Shown here piece by piece: positions 34,010 through 46,101 of a DNA stretch of 47,373 nt. Location of the stretch: assembly GCA_004335835.1 (NCBI GenBank), contig RWJK01001042.1, forward strand, positions 1 through 47,373, given 5' to 3'. Made by a program: the position numbers and the translations under genes. Origin of the DNA: Scenedesmus sp. ARA3 (lineage: Eukaryota; Chlorophyta; Chlorophyceae; Sphaeropleales; Scenedesmaceae). Under the pieces are notes generated by a model, which was not told the DNA's origin, searched no databases, and was given only the letters and a program-made list of their open reading frames with translations. How positions within the stretch are numbered: position 1 is the first letter of the stretch; every line of letters begins with the position of its first letter.

Positions 34010-35652
34010 GGTGCGCACCTTCATGAAGGCACGTGTGCATGACGCCGGCTAGGCTGTGCGGTCCTGCTCCGCACAAACAGCAGCCCTGCGCTTTTTGTTC
34101 AGCGAAATATGCTGAGCAACAGGCTCCATTGGTGCAGTTTACCGCTGACTAGGCAAGGCGCTGAACCTGGCTGTAGTGCACTTGCAACATGGCCAACTCA
34201 CCTGTCACGCATGTTGCTTTGCTGTTATACTCGTGATCCAGCCGTTAGGCCTGTCTCGCATGGCAGCTCAGTTGGATTGGCACAATTGCATGCACCCCTG
34301 CCATAGTGTTGAGTGCTGTTTTTTCTTCAGTGGCTACTCTTGCCGCTGGGGGATCGGATCAGCACGCATGCACATAGGTCACAGATGGCGACCCTGTGTT
34401 TGTGTTGGCTGGTAACAGCACAGGAAGCAGCGCATAGGTGTTGCCAGACAACTGTATAGTGATGCTCAAGGTGTGCACAGCATGCATGCTGTCAGCATAT
34501 GCTGTGTAGCACATGGTGCAGCAGTTGGAGCAGTGGTGTGAGCAATGTCGAGGTTGGATGAAAGATGGCTTCAACTGACAGCAGTTATGCAAGCTGTGCG
34601 GCAGTGGGGCTGTCAGGCAGGTGGTGTATCTACCGAGACAGACCATGTGTAGTTCCTGCATGACAGCATGCTGTTGCGCGCAGCAGTGCTTGTGCAGTTG
34701 CGTGTTCAGGGAGGGGCGATTCATCATTGAGGCTTAGCCCAATTTATTTTGCTCTGGCTACAAGCTACTAGTAGTATTGTTGCGCATGGTGGCGACCGTG
34801 GCTAGCACCGTGTCATGCAGGTGAACTGTGTGACATACCCTCTGCTGTACATGCACTCGGCACCACATACACGTGCTCGTAGAGTCACTATGGTAAAGCA
34901 GTGCAATGGCTGAAGGAGGGTTGACAATCAGCAGCGCAACATGTTGTACTGCACCAGTTGTGCAGCAGTTGTGCGGGTGATACAACGCTGTTGCTGGCGA
35001 TAACAGAGCTAGCTCTGTGAATCTTGCGCAATCATTGTAGGCTTGAAAGATTTGAAATGCAGTGGTCTTCACACGCGACATTGGTAGTAATACTTGGTGT
35101 ACACTCCAACAAGGAGATCACGATCAGTTTCACGTTATGCCAATGGGGGGTGATGTGCAGCAGTGCAGGTGCGGCTGGACAGCACTGCTGCTGTATCAGC
35201 GTTCGTACTGTTTGGGGCTGCCAAAAATAAATGCCTCTGCTTGTGGCCATCTGTAACACCATGTCACAGTGTGACAGTGCACTGAGATGGCCAGTTGATG
35301 TTGTGCTTAGGCCCCAGCCCCATACAGACGAGCCTCATCAAATTATCAATCAAGCCATGACAGTAACACCATGCGCATGTAGCATGCAAGCTGCAACACT
35401 GCCCAGCAGGTCAATAGACTGCTGCTCTGCTGCAGGGCCAATTGCTCAGACACCTTGTACCAACCGGCTGTGAATCACAAGCAGCCCCGACCAACTTCTA
35501 GTCACCTGCATTGGCCATGTGCACTGCAAACTGCACTGTGCGCTAGCCGCACTGCTCCAGGCAGCGGTTCGCTGCATGGGCTGCAGCTGCGCCGCTGCTG
35601 CAGCGGCTGGTAGCCGCATGCTCTGTCCTGCTGCTTCTGATCCCCTCAGCCC
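34010..35652. other. Gene-poor region upstream of the EF-hand gene's 3' end
   Basis: About 1.6 kb; only short, composition-driven frames. The last part is the 3' flank of the EF-hand gene. Confidence 0.5.
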
Positions 35653-37383
35653 TCATGTCAGGATGGCCTTGAACTCTGCATAGTCCACAAAGCCTGACCT
35701 GTCCAGATCCACCTCCCGTATCAGGCGGTCAATGTCCAGCGTCAGCTCAAACGCCTGCCATTTGAGCAAGGTGGCAGGCAGGCAGGCAGGCGGTAGCAGG
35801 CATGAAGGTCAGCAGCGCAAGTAGGTAAGCAGTCGACTGCTGCTGAGATGCCGACAGAACGCATGAAGGCAACTACACTGTATGCTACAGATCACAGCTC
35901 AGTTCCACAGTAAGAGGCCTCAACTCTGCCATGACACTGGCTGACTGCACAGCCGCTGCCAGGTACATCTTTTTTGCCCGAAAAAAACTGACCCACAACG
36001 CAGCGAAGTGCTGCATGCAGTTGCCAACAGCTGCAGCACAGTTGCTAAGCTGCACAGCTGCCAAGCTGCACAGCTGCAGCACAACTGTCAATCAGGCCAG
36101 CATGCGCACCTTGATTGTCGCCCTGAGCTTGTCTGTGGAGATCTTGCCTGACTTGTCTGGGTTGCCTCCCAGCGCCACAAACGCATCCAGCGTGTCGCCC
36201 TCGTCTCCGTTCTTCGCTGTCGCTGCTTTGTGCTTGATGATGACCTTGCAGAACTCTGAGAACTCAATCTCGCCGCTGTTGTCTTCGTCAACCTGCAGGC
36301 AAGCAAACAAACAGCCAGCAGGCAGCCACCAGCAACACATGCCTACATGCGTCAGTTACCACATGTTGATGGCTCTTCCAATGCATTACATTACGTTGCT
36401 GGGTTGGCGGGTATACAGCGTACACTGCACATGGGCAACATCACTCCTGCAAGGCCCGTTGCTTCCCTGCCAGCTGCCGCACACAGCGCAGATCCTTGCT
36501 GCAGTGTCTGTGCGTGCTGCGGCGGCATCACGATTGCAGCACATCATAAGGATGACCACGCAGGCGTTGCAGCGGCTGGCAAGCAGGCTGTGTGCTGCTG
36601 CTGCTGCCGCCGCTGCTGCTGCTGCTGCTGCCAGACACTCACATCATGCACCATGACAAACAGCTCCTCATCTGATGGGTGCTGGTTCATGGCGCCCAGC
36701 GCTGCTTTCAGCTCCTTGACATCTATGGTGCCGCTGCCTGCAGCAAAACAGCATCAGCAACGCTGCAGGCATGAGCTGCAGATCTTTGCATCGCCGAGGG
36801 AGTGCTGACTGCCCAAAGCAGCAGAGCACGGTGCGGCCGGCTGGGCAGCTGCTGCTGCGCAGCAGCTGGAGCTGATGCAGCACTGCTGTGGAGGTCCAAC
36901 ATTCCGCGGCCTGCTGCTCTCTTCTGGAACTGCCCAGCTACTTCATGTAAAATCCGCACAGCTGTGCTGTTGCATGCCTGAAAATCCAGCTGTAGAGCTA
37001 CAGGCAACTTTTACTAGGCTAATGGCTGCGCCGCTCAGCGCAACATGCAGCATGCTGGTGATGGGCATGTGCTGGATCCCTGTCAGCATCACTCACCATC
37101 CTTGTCGAAGCTGCAAGCAACATAGCAACAAACCCATGAGGAGTACGTGTTAGCATATACTTCAGTGGCAGTTTAATTGCATTGCTCGCATGCAGCTGCA
37201 GTACCATGTCAGCCGTGTGAATGTGCTCAATATGATGGTGTTCTTGTCAGCTGCCTGTGCGCCTCTGAGCTGTCCCACTGTGCATGTTCATAGTGACAGT
37301 TGGCAGGACTACATGCACCAAGCTTACTTGTTGAATGCCTTTCTACACAACTCCAGCTCCTCATCTGTCAGCTTCACTGCCAT
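35653..37383 (-). CDS. Calmodulin-size EF-hand protein
   Basis: Probable Ca2+ sensor. Exons 37328-37383, 37097-37110, 36643-36737, 36110-36292 and 35653-35754 join in phase to 149 residues. It starts MAVKLTDEELELCRKAF. Loop 1 (DKDGSGTIDVKE), loop 2 (DEDNSGEIEFSE) and loop 4 (DLDRSGFVDYAE) have acidic residues at positions 1, 3 and 12 and should bind Ca2+. Loop 3 (NPDKSGKISTDK) starts with Asn and ends with Lys, so it is probably inactive. Between loops 2 and 3 lies a charged linker with DEGDTLDAFVALGG. The divergence from calmodulin in the linker and loop 3 excludes canonical CaM. An axonemal-type EF-hand protein (such as the dynein docking-complex subunit) is one candidate but is not proven. 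The second exon is only 14 bases. Confidence 0.93.
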
Positions 37384-37692
37384 GCTTGCTGCTGCTGCTT
37401 CAACACTACATGAACTACGACTGGCACTGCAGTAAGATATGAACTTTCACCAAATCTATCGGTGATGTAGTTAGCACTTGCACGTTGGGTCGCACAGTGT
37501 TGTAAAGCTGCGGTCAAGCTGTCGAGAATGAGTTGTGCCTCTTGCAGGCAAGTCTGTAGCCTTCTCCGATCGCATGCTCGACACATATGCATCGCGTATG
37601 CATACATCTCGAACGATATTGGAATATCTAGCAAGTTCACAATGTTACACATGTTTGAAACCCTGCTGATGACAATGACTAGGCTAGGCTGC
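37384..37692. other. Short intergenic region between the EF-hand gene and PUS1
   Basis: 309 bases: 5' flank of the EF-hand gene and 3' flank of the pseudouridine synthase gene, including a TGTAA. Confidence 0.7.
37645..37649 (-). terminator. Candidate poly(A) signal TGTAA of the PUS1-type gene
   Basis: TGTAA on the gene strand 44 bases after the stop codon, at a plausible distance for an algal poly(A) signal. Confidence 0.5.
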
Positions 37693-40600
37693 CTACATGA
37701 TGACACAGCTTCGTTTGCTGCCAGCAACTTCCAGCTCCCTGCTCTTAGGCGCTGCTTCTGACGCTGCTTCTCGATCGCGGTCCTCCTGCAAAGCTGCTGC
37801 CTCTGCCGCCGCTGCCTCTGCTGCTGCTGCTGCGGCCTTTGCTGCCTCTGCTGCTGCGCGCTTGGCCTTCAGCTGCTCAAACCACACTGTGTGGCTCTCC
37901 ACTGCTGGCCCTACAAGCTCGGGGTCGTAGTAGTAGCGTGGCAGCAGCTTGCGTGACCAGGTATCCCAGTCTGGGTGCTGCAGCACGTCGTTTAGTGCTG
38001 GGTCAAACACCTGCAGCACACAGAAACAGGTTCAGACCAGGTGTAGAGCTCCACGTTTTCACGCTTGTCTGTGCAATTCATAAACAGTCCATTAAAAAAC
38101 CACAATGTCCGGCAGCTTGAAGGCACACAGCTCAACAGGGTGCCACAAAAGCGTGCAGCATGGCCAGATGCAGTGGTCGCAGGCACCAACAAACAACCAG
38201 ATTGAAGTCTTGGTTGGCTAAAACGAACACAAACTACCCTCTGTTGGGTTCTGAGCACCTGAACCTCAGCTGCACGGCGCCGCTGACGGTGACAAGCCCC
38301 GGATCTTACGGCAGGATGTGCATATCCTGGTACAAAATCCCTTCCACACCAGCAAGCAACATGTTATACAACAGCGCCTCACCTGCTGCCTAAACTCCTG
38401 CAGCTCTGCTTGCGCCGCATCCCGCATGCGCAGCCGGTCCCCGGTCCACTTTGCAACCAGCGGCGTATCAAGGCCCCAGCCCGTGGGGAAGGGGCTGAAC
38501 TGGCTGCCAGACAGCAGCAGCGTGTGCGGAGGCGCGCGCGGCAGCGTCACACGGCCAGGTGCTGACAGCGACAGCTCAACAAGCTCCTGCAGGAACGCGG
38601 GGCAAGGAGTAACACAGCGTCACAGCACACACATATATGTAAGGTGCCTTGGCTTACTGGGGCTTTCTTGCCACCTCTGTTGTGAGGATGGTGAGATGAG
38701 GAAGAGCACATCGACCACAGACAGAAGGAATGGGTGATGTATGCACTGCAGGTGCTAGAGACACAGGCAAGTTACAGGCACTCAGCCACATAGGACAAAC
38801 CTACGGCCCAGCGCACTTGTTCCTGTTTTACCAACCCCTGCAGGCTCACCCGTGGCATGACGCCGCGCACCACTGCCACTGCCGCGCCCACCATGTGCCG
38901 TATCTGGTGCAGCATGAAGCTGTCGCCACACACCTCCAGCCGCAGGCAGGGCACGCCACCTGCAGCAGAAGCAGCAGCTGTGACGTTGCAATCCAGCAGC
39001 TGGGTGTCGCTGAGGGTTGAAGTTGAGGTTTCAAGTGCATACATTGCCGCAGCACAGCTCACAACGTCTTTGCTCACTCTGCAACTGACTGCACTGTATG
39101 CGCCACCTACTGTAAAGCAGCCGCCAGCTGGCAGGGCCAGTGCACTGGCAGAACTGCCTGCAGCTGCTGCACTGACCTGGCACCAGTGGGCCAGAAAAGC
39201 ATTGGCAAGTGCTGGCTGCACCCGCTGTCAGCGCTGATCTGTGCGGCGCTAGTGTGTCATGCAAAAACTAGCTGCTGCACCGACCTGGCACCAGTGGGCG
39301 TGGGTCGTCTGCTGTGAAGGAGCGCATCATGCGGTAGTGGCTCTTGACCACGGGGTCATCGGGGTCAGGCTCAGCCAGGAAGCGCACCTGCAGCATAGCA
39401 GCAACAGCAAGAGCAGCAGCCTTGGTAAGCAAGATTTGGTGGGACTTGACCACCGGGTCATTTAAGGGGGGGGGGGTGTCAGGGTCGGCCAGGAACCGCA
39501 CCTATAGCAGAGCAGCAGCAGCAGCAGCTACTGCTGAGCAGAGGAGAGCACAAGAGAGACAGAAGGGGGAGGGGAGCTACTGTACGCGCACAGGCATGCA
39601 TGACTGCTGAGGCAGCGGCTGCCGAGCGGCTCAGGCCTTTCAGCTTCAGCAAAACACATATTCCCACCTGCTGCTTGAAGTACAGCTCAGGGGCCACAGG
39701 GCCCTCCCCAGAGTACTCGTAGTCAACAGCAGCAGCAGCAGCATACTGCGCCACCTCCTCAGGATCCATGCCACCCCCTTCCTCGCCATCTGTGTCAGCA
39801 GCAGTGCTGCTGCCTGTGGCAGTGGCAGCAGCACTGGCATCTACACTGGCATCTACACTGGCGTCGGCACTTGTGCTGGCGCTAGTACTTGTGCTGGAGT
39901 CTGCTACGCTAACGCCGTTGCCCGCTGCTGCTGCTGCTGCTGCATCTGCCGCTGCTGTTGAGTCGCCTTGTGCTTGTGTGTCTGCGCCACCTGCTGCTGC
40001 TGCTGCTTCTGCTGCCTCTCGCTCTTCGCGCTTCTGCCGGCGCCTGGCAGCTGCACGTACACAGCACACAACAGAAAAGTCACGACCCTGAGTCAGCACA
40101 CCAGTAACACAAACCAGCAGCCGGCAGTTCCCCTGTCCATCAACCGTCCAACTCATGCATACACCCAACTCCCTACTATCAATAATGAGCTGCAGCTCAA
40201 CAGTACCCACACCCTCAGCACCTCATATCATGCATCTTTTCTCCAAAAACACGTCACACCTTTTGCCTTCTGCCCCACATACTGCCGCCGGTTGCCTGCG
40301 TAGTTTTGGAAGGCCCTGTAGCCCACAAAGCAGCCCAGCACGTCTCTCAGCAGCGCCAGGCGAGCCTGGTCTGCTGCGCTGCTGCCGTCTGCACTGTCCA
40401 GCCCCAGCACGGCAGCAGGCAGGTAATACTCATAGGTGCGGCTGCCGCACCAGCGGCGAGCGTTGAAGGACTTGTTCGTTCTCTGCAGCAGCAGGCAGAC
40501 AGCAAGATGTAGTTGTTGGTGCAGTGCAGCAGCAGCAGGCGGGTAATAGTCGTAGGTGCGGCTGCCGCACCAGCGGCGTGCGTTGAAGGACTTGTTCGTT

Positions 40601-42487
40601 CTCTGCAGCAGCAGGCAGACAGCAAGATATATCTATTAGTGCAGTGCAGCAGCAGCAGGCAGGTAATAGTCGTAGGGGCGGCTGCTGCACCAGCGGCGCG
40701 CGTTGAAGGACTTGCTGGTGCGCTGCGGCAGCATCAGCAGCAGCAGGGGGAGCGGCAGGTGAGCTTGAGCTTGTTTCAACAGCTGCATGTGCTGAGGCTG
40801 CTCTGTAATAAATTATATGTAGTGTGTGAGTAAGCGATGTGGCAGCTATGCACCAGGCTGCAGCCCAACACAATCATGCCTGCAATCACCCTGAAAGGTA
40901 CACTTGAAAAATACGGATGCAGCACTATATTATGAAGTAATCACACGCAGATTCTAGGGAAAATTAACAGCCACACCCATAATCCACCCAGCTGGCTTGT
41001 GCAGCACATGACAGCAGCAACCCACCTGCACGCAGAAGACCCTAACATCTGCCGGCAGGTGCTGGTTGATGGCCCTTGCATAGCAGATGCCCTCTGGGTC
41101 ATCATGGTAGGTGGTGTCATCCATCAAGATGCGCAACCCGATGACTGTGCACAGCGAGTGCACGCCCTTGTCGGTCCTGCAAGCAGCAGTGACAAAGATT
41201 GTCCTGATACCACCCTTCCTGTCACTATCGTAAGCTGACCTTGGTACCCTGGCTGCACAGTTAGCAGCTGGTGCGAGATGACATTGTTGCTGCAACACGC
41301 CAGCAGGCAGGCTGCAACCAGCTCAAGGGGTGCACTGCCGGCACTGCTGCTGTCAGCTGGTAGCGCATGTAACGGCAGAACTGCTGCTGCGCATCCATTC
41401 AATGCGCATCAATCCCCAGCTTCAGAAGACTTTGTCGTCCCCAACACAGGCACATGCTCCCTCTGCTGGCTCTCAACCATTCAGTATCACAATACCTGCT
41501 GCTGCGCGTCCACTTGGTGCGCCGGAAGTCGCCGAAGTTTGCCTCTGAGATGAGCCCAGCAGCAAAGATGGCCTTTTCAAGCACACCCTCAATGGTGGCG
41601 AGGTGCGGCAGCTCCCGGTTGGCCTGCAGGCCTGCAGGAAACAACACCAGGCACAGCACGAGGAGTGGGGAGGCCTGGATAGGAGCTGTATCTGTGTAGC
41701 ACTGCTTCGTTAAACACACCATAAGCAGATGTTGGGCTGCAGGCCTGCAGGAAACAACACCTGGCACAGCAGAGAGATGTGGTGCAGGGACTTGAGGGAG
41801 TGCTGCGCATGTATATCACTGATGTGTCAAAGCTGTTCTGAGTTGGTGTTGGAGTGTAAGGTTGTAGGATGCTGAGCAGGGGTCTGCTGTCAAGAGAGGG
41901 CTGGGCTAGGCTGATGGACAAGCATGCAGGCTTCTGTGGCGCGTTGCGTAGAAGCAGCAAGTGTTTTTACGCAGTTATGCTGGCCATAGCCACGTTAGCT
42001 TGCTGTGCTACACGTTACATCTCTGGTGTAAAGCGTGGCAGCCCTCACTTTGAACTTTTCGCCTGGCTAATCTGACACGGCTATGCTCTGACGTGCAACC
42101 ATGGCAGGTGGCAGGTGGCAGGCGGCAACTGGCTTCACTGATGTCGTCATTGACCAACAGCTGTGCTGCAGTGCCCCTGGCCGCACCTGTGTACGCTGTG
42201 CCAACATAACCAACGTGAAGGGCCACATTGCGCTTGACCTTCTTTGCTGCCGGCTCTGCTGCTGCATCTACTGCCAGCCCAGCTGCTGCTGCAGCTTCTG
42301 GCTCGCTGGCAGCTGCTGCTGGATCCACTGTGGTCCCAAGCGTGTCTCCAGACGCACTCATTAGCGTTTTTGAGTAGCGTGCTGGCGTGTGCGAGCTGCT
42401 GATGTGAGGGAGGACGCTGGCAGCAGCACGGCGGGTGCTGCTACTGCTCAACAAGCCGGTCGCCTGTTTTACACCAGACAGCAGCAT
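37693..42487 (-). CDS. PUS1-type tRNA pseudouridine synthase (TruA family) with C-terminal CaaX box
   Basis: Isomerises uridine to pseudouridine in tRNA. Nine exons join in phase: 42187-42487, 41496-41631, 41026-41176, 40260-40482, 39668-40050, 39285-39387, 38850-38959, 38383-38586 and 37693-38010, giving 642 residues from the ATG at 42487. That start yields a basic Ser/Arg/Ala-rich leader that could target mitochondria; a second in-frame ATG at 42361 (MSASGDTLG) would give a 600-residue form without it. The catalytic Asp lies in [12 protein letters not shown]. Other family segments are [60 protein letters not shown] and [17 protein letters not shown]. An Ala/Ser/Asp-rich insert (39668-40050) splits the catalytic domain. 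The C-terminus is a Glu/Ala/Lys-rich helix ending SKRSCVIM. Confidence 0.92.
39165..39310 (-). repeat. Duplicated exon 6 end with donor
   Basis: The plus-strand string gacctggcaccagtgggc occurs at 39174 and again at 39282, the second being the exon's donor side. The intron copy keeps the donor-like bases. Confidence 0.7.
39285..39500 (-). repeat. Duplicated exon 6 start in the PUS1-type gene
   Basis: The codons [16 protein letters not shown] at the start of the 39285-39387 exon recur at 39438-39500 as RFLADPD...NDPVVKSH, interrupted by a run of ten G on the plus strand. The copy sits in the preceding intron. Confidence 0.85.
40437..40730 (-). repeat. Three tandem 120-base copies of an acceptor plus exon start in the PUS1-type gene
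   Basis: The functional exon starts at 40482 with [17 protein letters not shown]. Copies start at 40602 ([17 protein letters not shown]) and about 40722 ([17 protein letters not shown]). The first two are almost identical and exactly 120 bases apart. From 40602 the frame stays open into 40482, so use of the upstream acceptor would insert 40 residues. The outermost copy runs into a stop. Confidence 0.92.
41615..41770 (-). repeat. Duplicated acceptor region of exon 2 in the PUS1-type gene
   Basis: The plus-strand string ggcctgcaggaaacaacacc occurs at 41629 and 41740, each followed by a similar ggcacagca segment. The first carries the acceptor of the 41496-41631 exon. Confidence 0.8.
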
Positions 42488-43004
42488 CTATGTGATTTAT
42501 TCGGTCGAGGTGGTCAGCTGAGTACTAACCTGGGCTGTATCAACCCAGAAAGAACTTTGAGTGTGAGCACCGCGAATCCACCGCCACCACTGCAGTACTT
42601 GAACACAGGGCCACTTTCGTCACATACGCAGCTACATGGAAACCGATGTCGACTTCTTTACATAGAGATTCGCAGCACACGCGCTGGAAAGCCCCTAAAC
42701 AACCCTGCTTACAACCACCGGGGTCTGGGTGTCCAATGCTGACCTGTCAGGCTACTCCCAAGTCAACTGCCCCACAGCACTCACAGCATGCACACCAACG
42801 CCCACGCTCGTACAATCATGTCGATTGGCATGCTCCTGGTTTTGCTATCAGGCATCGACACAAGCTGCCGTTAATCCCCAAAAGTCACAGCAGGCACCAG
42901 GCACGTGCTTTTGGCACACACAGGTCAACCAACTGCACAGCCGATGCACCCAGCGGCATCAAAAGGGCACCTCCAGCAGCAGAGCCAAAGCACACCCGGC
43001 AGCC
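42488..43004. other. Intergenic region between the PUS1-type and MYND genes
   Basis: 517 bases holding the PUS1 promoter flank and the MYND gene 3' flank. Open frames on the plus strand have no recognisable domain. Confidence 0.6.
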
Positions 43005-46000
43005 TTATGACAGGCCTCGCTGCTTGCGCCGGCCTTTGCACTCCTTCTTGTGCCCGGGCCATGCAGCTTTCTGGCACGCCTCGCTGCAGTAGCCAGTGTA
43101 CACTCTAGCAGCAGCGCAGCCAGCACACTTGCGCAGCTTGGGGAACAGCTGGCCACAGCCAGCACATGGCCTGTTCTTCGCACTGCCGCCGCTGCTGCTG
43201 CTGCCACCGCTGCCTGCAGCATCACCTGCAGCAGCAGCTGCTGCTGCTGCTGGCGGAGCTCCTGCTGGTTGACCAGGCGTGCTTGCTGCTGCTGATGGTG
43301 GTGGTGCCGTTGCGGCAGGCGCCGCTTGCACCACCGGTGCTGCAGAACCATTCTGCCGCGCGCCCAGATCAGCATGTACAGGCCCATTGCTATCAGCAGA
43401 GGCAGCAGAAACAGTTTCGGCCTGCTGCTGCCCAGCAGCTCCAGCAGCGCTGCCGCCGTTGCTGCTGCTGCCGCCACTGACGCTGCTGCCTGGCAGCTGC
43501 CCCGCCTCTGCCAGCCGCAAGCCTGACATCAGGCCAGCGACAGCATCACTGCTGCTGCTGCTGCCGCTGCTGCCACGTGATGCCTGCCCACCTCCGCTGC
43601 TGCTGTCAGCGAGGGCACATGCTGCCTTAACTGCACGCTGTGCCGCCTCATCATCAGCGCTCGGGCCCTGTCGGAAATCAGCAGCTGCAGCCTGGCCCTC
43701 CGCATTTGACATAGCGAGCAACCCTAGCTGCAGCTTGCTGAGCATCATATCAGCAGCTCCTGGCGAACTCAGTGGGTCAGCAGCAGCCCCGGCCCTGCCC
43801 CTGCCAGCCGCAGCAGCAGCCCCCACAGCAGGCGCCTGCTGCTGCTGCTGCTGCTGCTGCTGCTCACAGAGACCGCTGCCAAACACAAAGCGCTCCTGAC
43901 TGCTGCTGCTGCTGCTGCCTTGCTGCTGGGCTGCATCAGGCACTGCAGCAGGCTGCGGCGCAGCACGTGGCGCCTGCGCAGCTGCAGCCGCTGCAACCGG
44001 TGGCACTGCAGACCTCTGCGGTGCAGCACCTGCTGCTGCTGCTGCCCCTGCTGCCCCGCCTGCCTCGCCCCAGAGCTTGCGCTCTGCAGCATCCAAGTCC
44101 CGATGCAGATCCCGCAGCAATCCAGGCGAACACCCTGTAGCTGTAAACGCCTGCTGCAGCACTGGCACCACCTCAATATCTGCAGCCAGCTCCCCATCTG
44201 GCATGCCGCAGGTGCGCCTGGCATCCTCCACCACCTGTACTGCTGTCCCAGCCGCCACCAGCGCATCTGCTGTCGTGCTCAGCATGCGCGTAGTGCTGCT
44301 GGCAGTAGCAAGCTCTAGCAAGCCTTCCCAGACAACTGCTGCAGTCGATTCTGCTGCTGCCTGGCCGCCCGCCATGACTGAGGCGTGCTTGAGCTTTGCG
44401 CACGCTGCTGCTGCTGCTGCCGGCGCAGTGCTGCGCCAGAGGCGCTGCAGGCGCTGCTCCAGGCTAGAAAAGGAGGGCTTCCGATCCTCTTCTACATACT
44501 TAGTGGGCTGCACACACGCACGGCACTGACAGTAGCCATCGTCTCTGTGTGTAGCGTCCCTGCCTCCTGTGCTGGTGCACCGCGCCTGTGCTGACTGCTG
44601 CTGCTGCTGCTGCTTTGAGCTGCTGCCGCTGCTGTGGCCTGCTGTGTTCGCAGCAGCTGCTGCTGCTGTGAGCGCCTGCATGCTCTCCTGGTGCTGTATC
44701 TGCAGCACCTCGCCCAGCGCTTGCGAATGCAGCTTTGTGCAGCCGATGTTACGCCCCAGCTGCTGCTGCACTTCCTGCAGCAGCCCCTGCAGCCGCCGCC
44801 GCTGCTCTTCCGACCGCTCCTGCAGCTGCTGTGCGGCTGAGACGGTTGCGGCAGCCACGTATTTCATCTCCTCAATCAGCGTCGCGGCAGCCACGGTTCT
44901 AGCTTGCTTGACAGCATCACACACGCCGTCCACCGCATGCCCTGCAGCTGCCCGCAGTTTGGCGGCTCTCTGCGAGCTGCTGCTGCTGCTGCTGCTTGCC
45001 AGCAACTCGCACAGCCCTGGCAGCGCAGCGAGCGTGCGAAGCTCCTGCTCACTCCAGGCATCCTCCTCTGCAGCAGGTGATTGATTGGCTGCGCCTGTAG
45101 CTAGCTTCATTAAGTCCTCCACAGGCTGATCAAGCCACTCCATTAAGCTAGCCACACGGCCCGCAACAAACTCCTGCAGCTGCTGCAGGTTCGTGCACAC
45201 GCTGTCCAGCGCAGCCTGCCGGCCGCCACCTGGCGCTGCTGCGCTGCTGCTGCTGCTGCTGCTGCCGATGCTGCTGCTGCCAGTGTAGCTGACTTGCGGC
45301 ACTGGCGCTGCAGCTGATGCGGCGGCAATGGCTACACTATACACATCCTGCATGCGCAGATACACCACCAGCAGCAGGCTAGCAATGGAAGCGCGCAGCT
45401 GTGTGTCTGCCTCAAGCGCTGCTGTGAAGGTGTCCACAGATTGCATCGCAGACCGCACATCAGAGATTCCACCGCGCATCTCGGCGTGAGCTGCTGCAGC
45501 GCTAGCAGCAGCAGCAGCGGCAGCAGCATACCTGCCGCCGTCAGCGGCAGCAGCAGGGCTGCTGCTGGTAGGGAACTGCCACCCAGCACGGTTGCCTGCA
45601 GCAGCACTGCTGCTAGCGCCCGCTGTTGCTGCTGCTGCTGCAGCAGCACTGCTGGAAGGCCGGCTGCTGGACGGCTCGGAAGTGTGCTGCTTCTTGCACT
45701 GCTGCTGCTGCCCTGCTCCATCCAACCCTAGGTGACCGCCACCGCAGCTGGACCCCGCCTTTTCTGACACCCCCAGCAGCAGCTGCAGCCACTTGCGCGG
45801 CTGCTGCTGCCGCCCTGCTGCTGCTGCGGCCTGCTGCAGCTGCTGCAGTCCCTGCATTGTCTGCGGCCCTGGTGAACCCTCCTGCAGGATCTGCTCTATC
45901 TTATCCAGCCCCCCAGCAGCATCAAAGAATACCTTGCAGAACTCATCTGCCTTTGTAACAGCCTCGTAAGGTGAGTAGCTTATGACTGCCCTGCTGCTGC

Positions 46001-46049
46001 CCCGCACGCCACCGCTGCTGACGCTGCCAGCCACCATTGTCAGCCGCGA

Positions 46050-46101
<52 letters not shown>

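Noticed and set aside
43279..43899. Plus-strand Ala/Pro-rich frame
   Set aside because: Antisense of the MYND gene's low-complexity exon; no splice or domain support.
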